A stretch of 64,000 nucleotides of DNA from Chryseobacterium arthrosphaerae (GCF_001684965.1 NZ_MAYG01000031.1:206833-270832), one strand, 5' to 3'. Counted from the first letter of the stretch, positions 27,689 through 36,631 are shown. Program-made: numbers and translations. The notes: generated by a model from the letters alone, not told the origin.

Positions 27689-28684
27689 TCAGATCGCTTT
27701 TCTCAGTTTTTTATAGAAAGCTTCTTCAAGATCTGCAATATGCAGCATCGTTTTTGAAAGTTCGTTATAGATATTGCTCTTGGAATTCCTGTTTTTGTAA
27801 ACACGGGCTATATCTACGGCAAAATCTCTCCAAAGATCACCAATAGAGGTAATTTCTTTTGACAATTCTTTTAATTCGTCATTTTTAAGGATCACTGATG
27901 CTTCCTGAAGAAAGGCACCATAGATAAACCTGAAACCGCCACCGCCTGTTCCGATTTCCTCCTGCATTCTGATCAGCTGTCCCAGATAGTGATTGGTAAC
28001 TTTTGTTCCTTTTTTTTCAGCCCATTTCGGAATACTCTTCGCTACCCATCGCATTGCTTTTACCCCGATAAGCGGTACCGGAGCCAGCATATTTTTACAG
28101 GTATCTTTAATTCCTTTTTTAATGGCTTCTTCCAGATGAATGTGTTCAGGAATATATACAGGATAGTACATATGTCCTTTAGGTGGTAGAGCCCCTTTGG
28201 CATATCTTACTTTTTCCAGTTCAGCCTCAGTAAGGGAAGTGGTATAATCCATCACCGGATCACTGATCAGGAATTTTCCGTCTTCTTTTCCATATACTAC
28301 AAGGTTATGGGCATTGAAGTGGAATTTATATTCTTCAGGAAAATAGGTAAGGTTGAAAACTCCCACCTGAAGTCCTGTAGGGATATTTTGTTCCAGATTT
28401 CTTTCGAGGGCTTTCTGCGCCTCCTGAGGATTGGAGAATTTTTCTCTTTTAATTTTAATTCCTAATCTTTTGGCTGCCTTACTGAAGATAGCTCCCGGCA
28501 TCGGTCGGTAGCTAAAGCCCGGAGCGAAATTCACCTTCAAAAAAGGAAGGTAGACGAAAAACAGTCCGGAGCCGATCCCGAAGATCATAGGTTCACTCAG
28601 TTTCAGTCCTTTATTAAGCAGTAGATTAGAAGCAACACCGTTTTCGCAATGCGCAGTCTGATGGTGTTCAAAGTTTAATTTCAT
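27689..28684 (-). CDS. BtrH N-terminal-domain protein
   Basis: The roughly 331-residue protein begins with FEHHQTAHCENGVASNLLL, the Cys-His region typical of the BtrH N-terminal domain, and includes FNAHNLVVYGKEDGKFLISDP, a pattern shared with papain-like and C39-like folds. BtrH of butirosin synthesis transfers an acyl group from an ACP to the antibiotic. I infer a possible acyltransferase that works from one of the ACPs here. The C-terminal part (about 200-331) is helical and not recognised. The ATG at 28684 is preferred; a GTG at 28705 is possible. Directly precedes the ABC exporter genes. Confidence 0.78.
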   Translation of the reverse strand: MKLNFEHHQTAHCENGVASNLLLNKGLKLSEPMIFGIGSGLFFVYLPFLKVNFAPGFSYRPMPGAIFSKAAKRLGIKIKREKFSNPQEAQKALERNLEQNIPTGLQVGVFNLTYFPEEYKFHFNAHNLVVYGKEDGKFLISDPVMDYTTSLTEAELEKVRYAKGALPPKGHMYYPVYIPEHIHLEEAIKKGIKDTCKNMLAPVPLIGVKAMRWVAKSIPKWAEKKGTKVTNHYLGQLIRMQEEIGTGGGGFRFIYGAFLQEASVILKNDELKELSKEITSIGDLWRDFAVDIARVYKNRNSKSNIYNELSKTMLHIADLEEAFYKKLRKAI

Positions 28685-28745
28685 TTGCAGCTTTATCTTT
28701 TTCACCGGTCAAATGGGTTCAGCATAGCGGGTATGCCTTCTTCAT

Positions 28746-29150
28746 TTATTTTCCGTCGAAGTTCTTCAATTCATCCACTGAAATACCGAATGCATCGGCA
28801 TATTTTTTCAGTGCAGTTTCGCTTAGTGTTTTAAATACTTTGGGTTTAAAGTGTCTCTTTACCCTCCATTGCCACATTCCTACATAAGAGGCCAGGACCC
28901 CCAGGTCCATTTTATTCACTTCCATAAAATAAGCGATAGGGCTTACCTTATTCCGGGCAACGTTTTGTTTCGCTTCCTCAATTCTTTCATGAATGAGTTC
29001 CATAGATTCATCCAACGCTGCTTTCTTAGCATCCCAGCCAGTGCTGTTGGCTGTTGTATAGTTGTCGTTTTCGTCCGTTACATACAAAACTTCAGTTATG
29101 TTGGCGGATTTCAGATTGCTTTCGTCTTGAGGAAGGTCTTGTTTTTTCAT
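28746..29150 (-). CDS. Small protein with XRE-like C-terminus, first gene of the pigment operon
   Basis: The 134-residue soluble protein has an acidic N-terminal half and a C-terminal helical part with LASYVGMWQWRVKRHF and LKKYADAFGISVDELKNF. The last motif is typical of XRE-type helix-turn-helix proteins. It stands first in the long minus-strand operon, so a regulatory role is plausible. The recognition helix is unusual and aromatic, so DNA binding is uncertain and it may only resemble that fold. Confidence 0.65.
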   Translation of the reverse strand: MKKQDLPQDESNLKSANITEVLYVTDENDNYTTANSTGWDAKKAALDESMELIHERIEEAKQNVARNKVSPIAYFMEVNKMDLGVLASYVGMWQWRVKRHFKPKVFKTLSETALKKYADAFGISVDELKNFDGK

Positions 29151-29586
29151 CTAAATAATGTTTAATTTTTTTAGATTCCAGATGAAAAATAGTTCACCTG
29201 TTTTGATTTATAATCAGGTGGCTAAAATAGTGAAAATACATTATATGTAAATCATAGGGTATGTGAAGTGGCTATTGCGGTGAGAAAGAGGCTGTATAAA
29301 AGATTTATTCAGGGTTTTTGGTTCGGGTACAATATCTTGTTTTATCATTCTGAAAGTCCGGAAAAGTGATGGTGGGATGAAATTTTGTTTTCAATATATT
29401 CTTTTAAGGCGAATATTATTTATTGAATTCCTTTTTCCTGTTTAACTAATTTGAATGGAAAGTATCTTAAGAAATGCACTCCAGGTTTACTGTTGATACT
29501 TGTCATGCGGTATGCTGTAACAAGTAAAGGGTATGATAAGACTAATGGTGCAGGAAATTTGATACAATAACTAACAAATAACAACT
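29151..29586. other. 436-base divergent intergenic region
   Basis: It separates the divergent XRE-like and M16 genes, so it should hold promoters for both directions. I found no exact TAnnTTTG box with good spacing. A short inverted repeat CACCTG/CAGGTG (29195-29220) lies about 45-70 bases before the XRE-like start and could be an operator. No coding sequence is credible here. Confidence 0.4.
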
Positions 29587-32499
29587 ATGAAGAAGTTTTT
29601 TATTTCTGTTTCGCTTTTCTGTATGCTAAGCGCAATGGCACAGAAATTCGAGACCCAAAAGCTGACCGATGCCCAGGGCTATACTTATGAAACGGTAAAG
29701 AATGATCTGGCGGGTGTAAGAGTATACACGCTGAAGAACGGATTAAAGGTTTATCTTGCGAAGAATGAAGATGCTCCGAGAATTCAGACGTATATTCCCG
29801 TAAGAACAGGATCAAATAATGACCCAAGTGACAATACGGGGTTAGCACACTACCTTGAACATATGGTGTTCAAAGGAACTTCCCATCTGGGAACTCAGGA
29901 CTGGGCTAAAGAAAAAGTTCTGTTGCAGCAGATATCTGATCTTTACGAACAGCATAAAGCAGAAAAAGACCCGGCAAAAAAGAAAGAACTTTACAAAAAG
30001 ATCGATGAGGTTTCTCAGGAAGCTTCCAAATATGCGATCGCCAATGAATATGACAAAGCGATTTCCTCATTGGGAGCTACCGGAACAAATGCCCACACAT
30101 GGCTGGATGAAACGGTATATAAAAATAACATCCCTTCCAATGAGCTTGAAAAATGGCTTAGAGTAGAAAAGGAACGTTTTTCAGAATTGGTACTGCGTCT
30201 TTTCCATACGGAGCTGGAAGCGGTATATGAAGAATACAACAGGGCTCAGGATAATGACGGACGTCTTGTCAACTATGCTTTGATGGAAGCTCTTTTCCCA
30301 AAACATCCTAATGGCCAGCAAACCACAATCGGTACTTCCGAGCACCTGAAGAGCCCTTCAATGGTGGCGATCCACAAATATTTTGATACTTATTATGTGC
30401 CTAATAACATGGCGGTAGTTTTGGTGGGTGACCTGGATTTTGATAAAACTATAAAATTAGTTGATCAGTATTTCGGAGGATTTAAATATAAAGAACTTCC
30501 AATGAAAAAAATGGTGACGGAAGAGCCCATGACAGGTATTGTTTCCAGAACGGTAAAAAGCCCGTCTACTCCGAGGATGACCATTGCATGGAGAACAGAT
30601 TCTTATGGAACCCAGGAAGCAAGACTGGCAGATGTAGTGGCTGAAATTCTTAGTAACAGAGGTGATGCGGGATTAATTGACCTTAATATTAATCAGAAGC
30701 AGAAGACGCTTGGCGCAGGAGCTTATGAATCGCCATTCAAAATGTACGGTTCATTTTCTTTGGTAGTAACTCCTAAAGAAGGACAAAGCTTTGATGACGC
30801 TAAAAAGCTCCTGATGGATCAGATAGACCTTGTGAAAAAAGGACAATTCCCGGACTGGATGCTGAAAGCGATCGTTAATGATAAAAAGGTTCAGCGCATG
30901 AAAGGCTATGAAACTGCTGACGGGCTTGCAACGGAGCTTTATGATTCTTACATCAAAGGAAGAACATGGGAACAGGAGCTTGATGAGATCAACCAGTACG
31001 AAAAAATCACGAAAGCTGATGTTGTAAAGTTTGCCAATAATTTCTTTAAAGATAATTATGTAGTAGTTTATAAAGAAAAAGGAGTGAATGACAAGCTGGT
31101 GCGTGTGGAAAACCCGGGAATCACTCCGATCAAACTGAACAGAGAAGCTCAGTCTCCTTTCCTTAAGGATATCTTAAATACTAAGGTAGCAGAAAGTAAG
31201 CCTGAGTTTATTGATTATAAAACGGCGATTCAGACTTCACAGATCAAAGACAAGACCGTAAGTTTTGTAAAAAATAAATACAACGAAATTGCCCAGGTAA
31301 GCTATATTTTCCCTTTCGGAACAGATAATGATAAAGAGCTTTCTGTAGCAGGAACAGTCTTTGAATATCTTGGAACAGATAAGTACACTCCTGAACAGTT
31401 GAAAGAAGAGTTTTATAAGCTAGGAATTACTTATAGTGTAAGAACCTCCAATGATCAGATGGTGATCACATTAAGCGGCCTTGAAAGCAATATGAAGAAA
31501 GGAGTAGAGCTTATGAATCACTGGATGACCAATGTAAAAGCTGATAAGGCAATTTACGCACAGACAGTGAAGACCATTCTGGAATCAAGAGCTGCAATGA
31601 AGAAAGACAAAGTGAGAATCATGGCTGCCCTTTCGAATTATGCCAAATACGGTAAAGATTCGAGAATGACAGATATTGTTTCCAAAGAACGTCTTGAGAG
31701 CATTGATGTGAACGAACTGATTAAAAAGATGAAAACGCTGAACCAGTATCCTTATCAGGTATTCCTTTACGGTCAGGATCAGTCCGGACTGGAAAAAGCG
31801 GTGAAACCTTATATTGCCAATACAAGTCTTCATCCTGCAAAAGCGAAGGAATATCCGGAACCGGCTACCACAGGTAAGGTCTATTTTACCAACTATGATA
31901 TGGTACAGACAGAAATGGCCAAAGTAGCCAAAGGAAGTACTGTAAATCTTGGTAACTTTGGAAAAGCCAATGTATTCAACGAGTATTTCGGTAGAGGATT
32001 ATCTTCAATTGTTTTCCAGGAGATCAGAGAAAGTAAATCATTAGCTTATACAGCTTATGTTTCTTATGCCAATGCTTCAGAAAAGGGACATGCGAATTAT
32101 ATCACCAACTACATCGGAACGCAGGCAAACAAACTTCCTCTGGCGGTTAACGCAATGAATGACCTTATGGTATCATTACCACAGATTCCTGCCCAGTTTG
32201 AAAATGCAAAAGGGTCTGCACTGAAGCAGATCGCTTCCAACAGGATCAACAGAACGAATATTTTCTTCAGCCAGCTGGGATTGAAAAAACTTGGGGTAGA
32301 TTATGACATCAGAAAGGATATCTATGCTGAAATCCAGGGGCTGACATTACCACAGCTAACAGGATTCTACAATACAGAAGTGAAACCGGTACAATACAAT
32401 ACGGCAATCATCGGTAAGAAAGAAAACCTGAAAATGGAATCTATCAATAAAATGGGCGAATTCCAGGAAGTGTCTCTTGAAGAGATTTTCGGATTCTAA
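29587..32499 (+). CDS. M16 (insulinase/pitrilysin) metallopeptidase
   Basis: The 970-residue protein has a signal peptide (about 1-19, ending AMAQ) and an N-terminal M16 domain with the inverted zinc motif HYLEH (88-92) and a further Glu near 215 in AVYEEYNR. Two or more additional M16-fold repeats follow, with an inactive half ending in FQEIRESKSLAYTAYVSY. Such periplasmic enzymes degrade peptides. It is a stand-alone gene with its own terminator, not obviously part of pigment synthesis although it interrupts the locus. Confidence 0.93.
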   Translation: MKKFFISVSLFCMLSAMAQKFETQKLTDAQGYTYETVKNDLAGVRVYTLKNGLKVYLAKNEDAPRIQTYIPVRTGSNNDPSDNTGLAHYLEHMVFKGTSHLGTQDWAKEKVLLQQISDLYEQHKAEKDPAKKKELYKKIDEVSQEASKYAIANEYDKAISSLGATGTNAHTWLDETVYKNNIPSNELEKWLRVEKERFSELVLRLFHTELEAVYEEYNRAQDNDGRLVNYALMEALFPKHPNGQQTTIGTSEHLKSPSMVAIHKYFDTYYVPNNMAVVLVGDLDFDKTIKLVDQYFGGFKYKELPMKKMVTEEPMTGIVSRTVKSPSTPRMTIAWRTDSYGTQEARLADVVAEILSNRGDAGLIDLNINQKQKTLGAGAYESPFKMYGSFSLVVTPKEGQSFDDAKKLLMDQIDLVKKGQFPDWMLKAIVNDKKVQRMKGYETADGLATELYDSYIKGRTWEQELDEINQYEKITKADVVKFANNFFKDNYVVVYKEKGVNDKLVRVENPGITPIKLNREAQSPFLKDILNTKVAESKPEFIDYKTAIQTSQIKDKTVSFVKNKYNEIAQVSYIFPFGTDNDKELSVAGTVFEYLGTDKYTPEQLKEEFYKLGITYSVRTSNDQMVITLSGLESNMKKGVELMNHWMTNVKADKAIYAQTVKTILESRAAMKKDKVRIMAALSNYAKYGKDSRMTDIVSKERLESIDVNELIKKMKTLNQYPYQVFLYGQDQSGLEKAVKPYIANTSLHPAKAKEYPEPATTGKVYFTNYDMVQTEMAKVAKGSTVNLGNFGKANVFNEYFGRGLSSIVFQEIRESKSLAYTAYVSYANASEKGHANYITNYIGTQANKLPLAVNAMNDLMVSLPQIPAQFENAKGSALKQIASNRINRTNIFFSQLGLKKLGVDYDIRKDIYAEIQGLTLPQLTGFYNTEVKPVQYNTAIIGKKENLKMESINKMGEFQEVSLEEIFGF

Positions 32500-32520
32500 T
32501 TTTTTAGTTCAGATACTTAT

Positions 32521-32551
32521 AAAAGTGGAGCAGCAATGTTCCACTTTTTTT
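32521..32551 (+). terminator. Terminator of the M16 gene
   Basis: Stem AAAGTGGA / TCCACTTT (32522-32529 with 32540-32547), loop of ten bases, followed by a T run to 32551. Confidence 0.85.
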
Positions 32552-32599
32552 GTTTAAAACATTTTTCTTTAAATACAGTTGTTCCACGGAATCGGAAAA

Positions 32600-32615
32600 T
32601 GTTTCACGTGAAATA
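32600..32615. other. Candidate parS (ParB-binding) site
   Basis: TGTTTCACGTGAAATA differs from the widely conserved bacterial parS sequence TGTTTCACGTGAAACA at one position. A left half-site TGTTCCACG starts exactly 20 bases upstream (32580). It is intergenic. In bacteria parS sites usually lie within the origin-proximal part of the chromosome and are bound by ParB for segregation and SMC loading. Confidence 0.7.
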
Positions 32616-32732
32616 AATCATTCATTAATGAAATTGGTGTGTATTTATAGTTCTGTATTTCAGTCGTTTGTAAGATTTTAATTATGAGAAATGATGGAGG
32701 ATATCCGGTTTTATAAAACAAATATAATAGTT

Positions 32733-32757
32733 TATTCAGTAGGAGCAAGGCTTTAGC
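32733..32757. repeat. Degenerate copy of an interspersed GGCTTTAGC repeat
   Basis: The segment TATTCAGTAGGAGCAAGG plus CTTTAGC matches 63874-63897 with about four substitutions and one indel. The palindromic right arm is lost here. Confidence 0.45.
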
Positions 32758-32813
32758 ATAACAAACCTGTAAAATCACTATTTCGGGTAATTTTCCTGCA
32801 TGCGTTGACAGTG

Positions 32814-32821
32814 TAAATTTG
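32814..32821 (+). promoter_or_regulatory. -7 box of the LysM-C40 gene
   Basis: TAAATTTG matches TAnnTTTG; the leader would be about 80 bases. A hairpin TGAGATC-TAAGG-GGTCTCA (32840-32858) lies within the leader. No good -33 element was seen. Confidence 0.45.
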
Positions 32822-32906
32822 TTATAAACTAAAGCATTATGAGATCTAAGGGGTCTCAAAATATCTGATCAACCGAAAAACAATTAATCATTAAAAACTA
32901 GAAATC

Positions 32907-33560
32907 ATGTATTACAAAGTAAAAAAGGGCGATACGCTCGGCAAAATTGCCAAGGCACATAAAGTACCGGTAGAATTGATTCTTGCACATAACCAGACCA
33001 TTATTAATCCTGATGTAATTTTTGAAGGCCAGTTAATTAATATTCCGAATATTGAAGATATTCCGGTGAAGAAATTCCAGTTTGCCAGACAGCTTACTCC
33101 TCAGGATATTGTGAATAAAGCGAGATCCGTAATAGGAAAAAGAATTGTCTATAAATTGGGAGCAGGCGGAATGGATGAAAAATACGCTCTTCCTACAAGG
33201 GATGGAGCTTGTGACTGCAGCGGCTTTGTCTGTTGGGTACTTGGATTATCCAGAAAAACGAAAATTCCTTTTTATCAGCCGGGCGGGTGGATCTATACAG
33301 ATTCTATGGTGGAAGATATCAATCGCAATGCGGGTATTTTCGACAGGCTTACAGTTCCTGAAGTGGGATGTATTGTGGTGTATGGCGCCGGCAAAAAAAT
33401 CGGGCATGTAGGAATCGTTTCGGAAGTTGAAAATGGAAAAATGAAAAAAGTGATTCATTGCAGCTCCGGAAACTATGCTTCATTCAGGGATGCCATTCAG
33501 GAAACCTCACCGAAAGTTTTCGAACGGGCAGATGCGTTGTGGGGCAGATTTGTAGGATAG
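32907..33560 (+). CDS. LysM plus NlpC/P60 (C40) peptidoglycan hydrolase-like protein
   Basis: The 217-residue protein has one LysM domain (1-48, YYKVKKGDTLGKIAKAHKVP) and a C40-type domain with the nucleophile Cys104 in CDCSGFVCW and a catalytic His near 166 in IGHVGIVSEV. The family cuts peptide bonds in peptidoglycan stem peptides. There is no evident signal peptide: the LysM begins at residue 2, so the export route is unclear. It ends before a shared terminator with the DarB operon. Confidence 0.88.
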   Translation: MYYKVKKGDTLGKIAKAHKVPVELILAHNQTIINPDVIFEGQLINIPNIEDIPVKKFQFARQLTPQDIVNKARSVIGKRIVYKLGAGGMDEKYALPTRDGACDCSGFVCWVLGLSRKTKIPFYQPGGWIYTDSMVEDINRNAGIFDRLTVPEVGCIVVYGAGKKIGHVGIVSEVENGKMKKVIHCSSGNYASFRDAIQETSPKVFERADALWGRFVG

Positions 33561-33582
33561 GAAAGAATGCGTGTCAAAATAA

Positions 33583-33627
33583 AAGACTGTCTCCTGCATT
33601 TGATATTCAAATATAAGAGACAGTCTT
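33583..33627. terminator. Probable bidirectional terminator
   Basis: An 11-bp stem AAGACTGTCTC / GAGACAGTCTT with a 23-base loop lies between convergent genes. The T run is weak, so confidence is moderate. Confidence 0.6.
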
Positions 33628-33649
33628 ATGGTGTTTTGTATATGTTTTA

Positions 33650-34093
33650 TTATGATTGTACTTCCTGAATAAACAGGTTGATTTCTGCCCTGATCAACAA
33701 TTCATCCTCATTGAAGGTTTCACAGAATATATGGCAGATGTTTTCAAACTGGGAAATGAGTGATGCCTTTGATATGATCTTGTCATTCACTTTGGGAAGG
33801 GCGAAAACTTCAATTTTCTTGATATTGGTAATAAAACCGATCACTTTCGTATCAGCTTCAGGGTTTTCAAAGAAACTTTGTCCGAGGATGGATGAACAGG
33901 TTTGAGCCAGGTTCTCAATTAGGCCGGCTTCAACAAATTCATTGTTGTGTACAAAGATATTATCTTCTTTTATTTCAAAGGAAGTAACTACTTTTTCCTT
34001 GGTCAGCTCCAGGATGTAGTCTGCCATGAGCATCGGTTCACGATGAGGTAAAAAGTTATGTATATTGATGATGTTTTCTTCCCTGATTTCCAT
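33650..34093 (-). CDS. Hotdog-fold dehydratase-like protein (ApeP-type)
   Basis: The 147-residue protein is FabZ-like: LPHREPMLMADYI (15-27) matches the N-terminal HRxPM block and GLIENLAQT (57-65) keeps the Glu and Gln of the FabZ helix. The GHFPG loop that carries the catalytic His in FabZ is missing; there is only a VHNN near 48-51. It is therefore most like the ApeP partner dehydratases. Last gene of the MMPL-DarA-DarB operon. Confidence 0.78.
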   Translation of the reverse strand: MEIREENIINIHNFLPHREPMLMADYILELTKEKVVTSFEIKEDNIFVHNNEFVEAGLIENLAQTCSSILGQSFFENPEADTKVIGFITNIKKIEVFALPKVNDKIISKASLISQFENICHIFCETFNEDELLIRAEINLFIQEVQS

Positions 34094-34102
34094 TTCTTCC
34101 AG

Positions 34103-34534
34103 TTATTTTACGGCAGTTTTCATTTGTGATTTTGCAATCACTTTGTCATTCAGTCTGGTAACAATGTCTACCAGTGTTACGCCCATTACTTCATTAAGGA
34201 TCGTGACCTCGGATTTTAGCTGATCACCTGTTTCCGGCAATATTTCAGCTTCAAAAGATTTGATGGCCCCGATGTATCCTGTAGGGGCATCTTTTCCCAG
34301 CAGATAGTATTTATATCCGGTATGAAGTGCCACGCTCTGTGCCTGATGTTCGATTAATCCTGAAGCCTGAAAAACTCCATCCTGAACAAACAGGTTGTCT
34401 TCTCTGATCTCAAATCCTGAAACGAGATGATTCTCTGAATACTCAGACAATTCGTGTACCATTACAAAAGGTGCCCTTTGCGGAATGAGGCTTTGTACAA
34501 AATCCGGATCGGATGTCGGCAGTCTGTTTTCCAT
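34103..34534 (-). CDS. Second hotdog-fold dehydratase-like protein (ApeP-type)
   Basis: The 143-residue paralogue of the next gene has IPQRAPFVMVHE in place of PHREPM, so the block's His is Gln, and GLIEHQAQS with the conserved Glu near 62. It also lacks GHFPG. The ATG at 34534 overlaps the DarB stop as TAATG; a GTG six bases upstream is possible. Two adjacent, divergent copies suggest a heteromer or separate partners rather than redundancy. Confidence 0.78.
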   Translation of the reverse strand: MENRLPTSDPDFVQSLIPQRAPFVMVHELSEYSENHLVSGFEIREDNLFVQDGVFQASGLIEHQAQSVALHTGYKYYLLGKDAPTGYIGAIKSFEAEILPETGDQLKSEVTILNEVMGVTLVDIVTRLNDKVIAKSQMKTAVK

Positions 34535-35673
34535 TAGCACACTGTTAATAAAGCACAGGAATAAGCGAATCTTCCACTTTCAGGTACGCAAAGAAGTACT
34601 TTTTCTCCTTTTTTCAGAGTTCCTGAATTCATTAATTCTTCCAATGCGATAAAGATGGAACCTGCCCCGATATTTCCGACATCAGAAAGGTTGTAGAACC
34701 ATTTTTCTGCAGGGAAATCCATTCCCTTTTTAGCAAATTCGTCTTTCAGACCTTCCTTAAAATAACCTGAAGAGATATGAGCCAATACATGGTCAATTTT
34801 TTCAGGATCTAAATGATGTTTGTCAAAAGAAGCTCTTAAACTCTCGGCTCCTTTTACTAAGATATATTTGTCCAGGATTTTGGTATCCTGTTTAATGGCA
34901 AAGATAGATTGCTTCAGCCACTCGTCTGAAGGGTAATCTGCCCATGATTTAAGGCTTCCGTCTTCCTGCTTGTCACATCCTGCATACATACATGCCTCGA
35001 TTTCGTGTGCATAAGAATAGAAATCAATAAATTCTATTTTCAGAGAGGTACTGTTTTCCCTTGGTTTATTTTCCAGTAAAAAAGAACCTGCTCCATCAGA
35101 AAGCATCCATCTCAGGAATTCTCTTTTGAATGCAATGATGGGCCTTTCTTCCAATAGTATTAAATTTTCAGCTTCATGGTTGAATTTATCTGCAGTCATC
35201 CATGCAGACATTCTTTCAGAACCGGCGCATACTGCATTTTCCTGTACTCCTGCTTTTACAGAAAGGAAACCGTAGTTCAATGCATTCATTCCGGAGTTGC
35301 AGAGACCTGTAGCAGTATTGATTTCAATAGATTTACCTATATTCAGTTCCCCGTGAACCATAGAAGCGTGTGACGGCTGTATCTGGTCCGGAGAAGTAGT
35401 TCCTACGGATAATAATTTCATATCTTCCTTTTTGAAATTCTCATCAAAAAGTCCTTCGATCGCTTTTGCTGTAAGCTGTGCATTGGTATGCGTAGGGTTT
35501 CCTTCTTTATCTAAAGCGTAATATCTTGTAGTAATTTTATTGTTTCTTAAAATAAGCGATTTTGCTTTAGAAGGTGCGTCATTGATAAGCCCAAGATAAG
35601 TCTCCATTTCATCATTAGATACCGGCTCATTGGGTAAATATTTTGAAGCCTTTGTTATAAATACGTCGTACAT
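34534..35673 (-). CDS. darB: DarB-like ketosynthase III of dialkylresorcinol synthesis
   Basis: The 379-residue KAS III-type condensing enzyme has Cys125 in NTATGLCNSGMNA, His299 in VLAHISSG and Asn334 in SDVGNIGAGS, the KAS III triad. DarB enzymes join two beta-keto acyl thioesters to a cyclohexanedione that DarA aromatises. The gene lies one base after darA and is followed by two hotdog genes. I call it darB from the pairing and family; a plain FabH role is unlikely because of the operon. Confidence 0.85.
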   Translation of the reverse strand: MYDVFITKASKYLPNEPVSNDEMETYLGLINDAPSKAKSLILRNNKITTRYYALDKEGNPTHTNAQLTAKAIEGLFDENFKKEDMKLLSVGTTSPDQIQPSHASMVHGELNIGKSIEINTATGLCNSGMNALNYGFLSVKAGVQENAVCAGSERMSAWMTADKFNHEAENLILLEERPIIAFKREFLRWMLSDGAGSFLLENKPRENSTSLKIEFIDFYSYAHEIEACMYAGCDKQEDGSLKSWADYPSDEWLKQSIFAIKQDTKILDKYILVKGAESLRASFDKHHLDPEKIDHVLAHISSGYFKEGLKDEFAKKGMDFPAEKWFYNLSDVGNIGAGSIFIALEELMNSGTLKKGEKVLLCVPESGRFAYSCALLTVC

Positions 35674-35674
35674 T

Positions 35675-36589
35675 CTATTTTAAATTAATTCCTTGTAAAT
35701 ATCTTTTTTGTTTTTGTCTTTTAAACCAAAATATAGGGGTTGTGAGAAGGTGTAATACTAACACGACAGGTGAGATGATCCATATCGCAGCCATCAAATA
35801 TACCTTAAAGAATTTTATCAGCAATGGACGTTTCTCTTTTTTCTTGATAATCAGATTAGACCATACCGTAAAAATCTTGTTTCCTACCTTTTCTACACGT
35901 ACTAAAAACGGCCGGATTTCAATGGCTCCGTTTTTTACAAGCTCCGGCTGTAAACTTTCCAGGGTGTTGTTTTTTAAATGACTCTCAATAATCTTGCCGT
36001 ACTTTACCGAACCTGCAATTTCTTCATCCGAAACTCCTGCAGCAGGAAGTAAGCCGGATTTTTCTTTCTGTCCTGTGGTCAGCCAGCGTAGAATGGTCAG
36101 TACACTGGTATAATTGTCATGTCTGTCTACCAATGCAATATTTCCTACAAGTTGAGCTTTCAGGTCTCTTAGGTATATTTTCAGTTTCTCCTGGGAAAGC
36201 ATCCACATATTACGGGTTCCGGAGATGGTAACTACAGGAGTGTCTTTAAGGATGCTCTCTGCATAGCCACTTTTCAGGAATGAAATGATCGGGATTGATG
36301 GGGTAAGGTACCACACCTGATATCCGAACAGGATGAGATCGTATTTTTTATTCAGTATCCCGTCCGAAGGAGGGAAGATCTCTTTCGGGATCTGAAGATA
36401 AGATTCCGGGAAGGTATTGAAAAAGACATCCTCCGGCCACGGATAAGGAAAATCTTCTTTCAGCTTAATATTATAATAGGTAACGTCATATGCCTCCTTC
36501 TGGGCTTCAAAAGGACCGGCAATATTTCTCACGATATCCTCAAGTTGCCCGGTTTGTGAATAATATATGACAAGTATATTTTTCTTCAT
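35675..36589 (-). CDS. darA: DarA-like dialkylresorcinol-forming enzyme
   Basis: The 304-residue protein starts with a flavodoxin-like strand and phosphate loop, LVIYYSQTGQLEDIV (5-19), and later has VVTISGTRNMWMLSQEKL. The C-terminal part is hydrophobic (about 265-290). DarA acts with DarB and oxidises the cyclised product to the aromatic resorcinol; an FMN-type fold would fit this. Recognition rests on the flavodoxin-like N-terminus and its place directly before darB. Confidence 0.78.
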   Translation of the reverse strand: MKKNILVIYYSQTGQLEDIVRNIAGPFEAQKEAYDVTYYNIKLKEDFPYPWPEDVFFNTFPESYLQIPKEIFPPSDGILNKKYDLILFGYQVWYLTPSIPIISFLKSGYAESILKDTPVVTISGTRNMWMLSQEKLKIYLRDLKAQLVGNIALVDRHDNYTSVLTILRWLTTGQKEKSGLLPAAGVSDEEIAGSVKYGKIIESHLKNNTLESLQPELVKNGAIEIRPFLVRVEKVGNKIFTVWSNLIIKKKEKRPLLIKFFKVYLMAAIWIISPVVLVLHLLTTPIFWFKRQKQKRYLQGINLK

Positions 36590-36631
36590 TAGTTTTCTTT
36601 AGCGTTTACAAAAATATGTTTTTCATATTTA

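Larger units (their letters stand above)
32500..32906. other. 407-base intergenic region with terminator, parS-like site and repeat remnant
   Basis: From left to right it holds the terminator of the M16 gene, a parS-like palindrome, a degenerate copy of the GGCTTTAGC repeat, a TAAATTTG promoter box and a small hairpin in the leader of the next gene. Each is listed separately. A minus-strand frame of 96 codons (32569-32859) has no support as a gene. Confidence 0.6.

Noticed and set aside
32569..32859. 96-codon minus-strand frame in the M16-LysM spacer
   Set aside because: It runs through the parS-like site and repeat remnant, has no family resemblance and no start signals.
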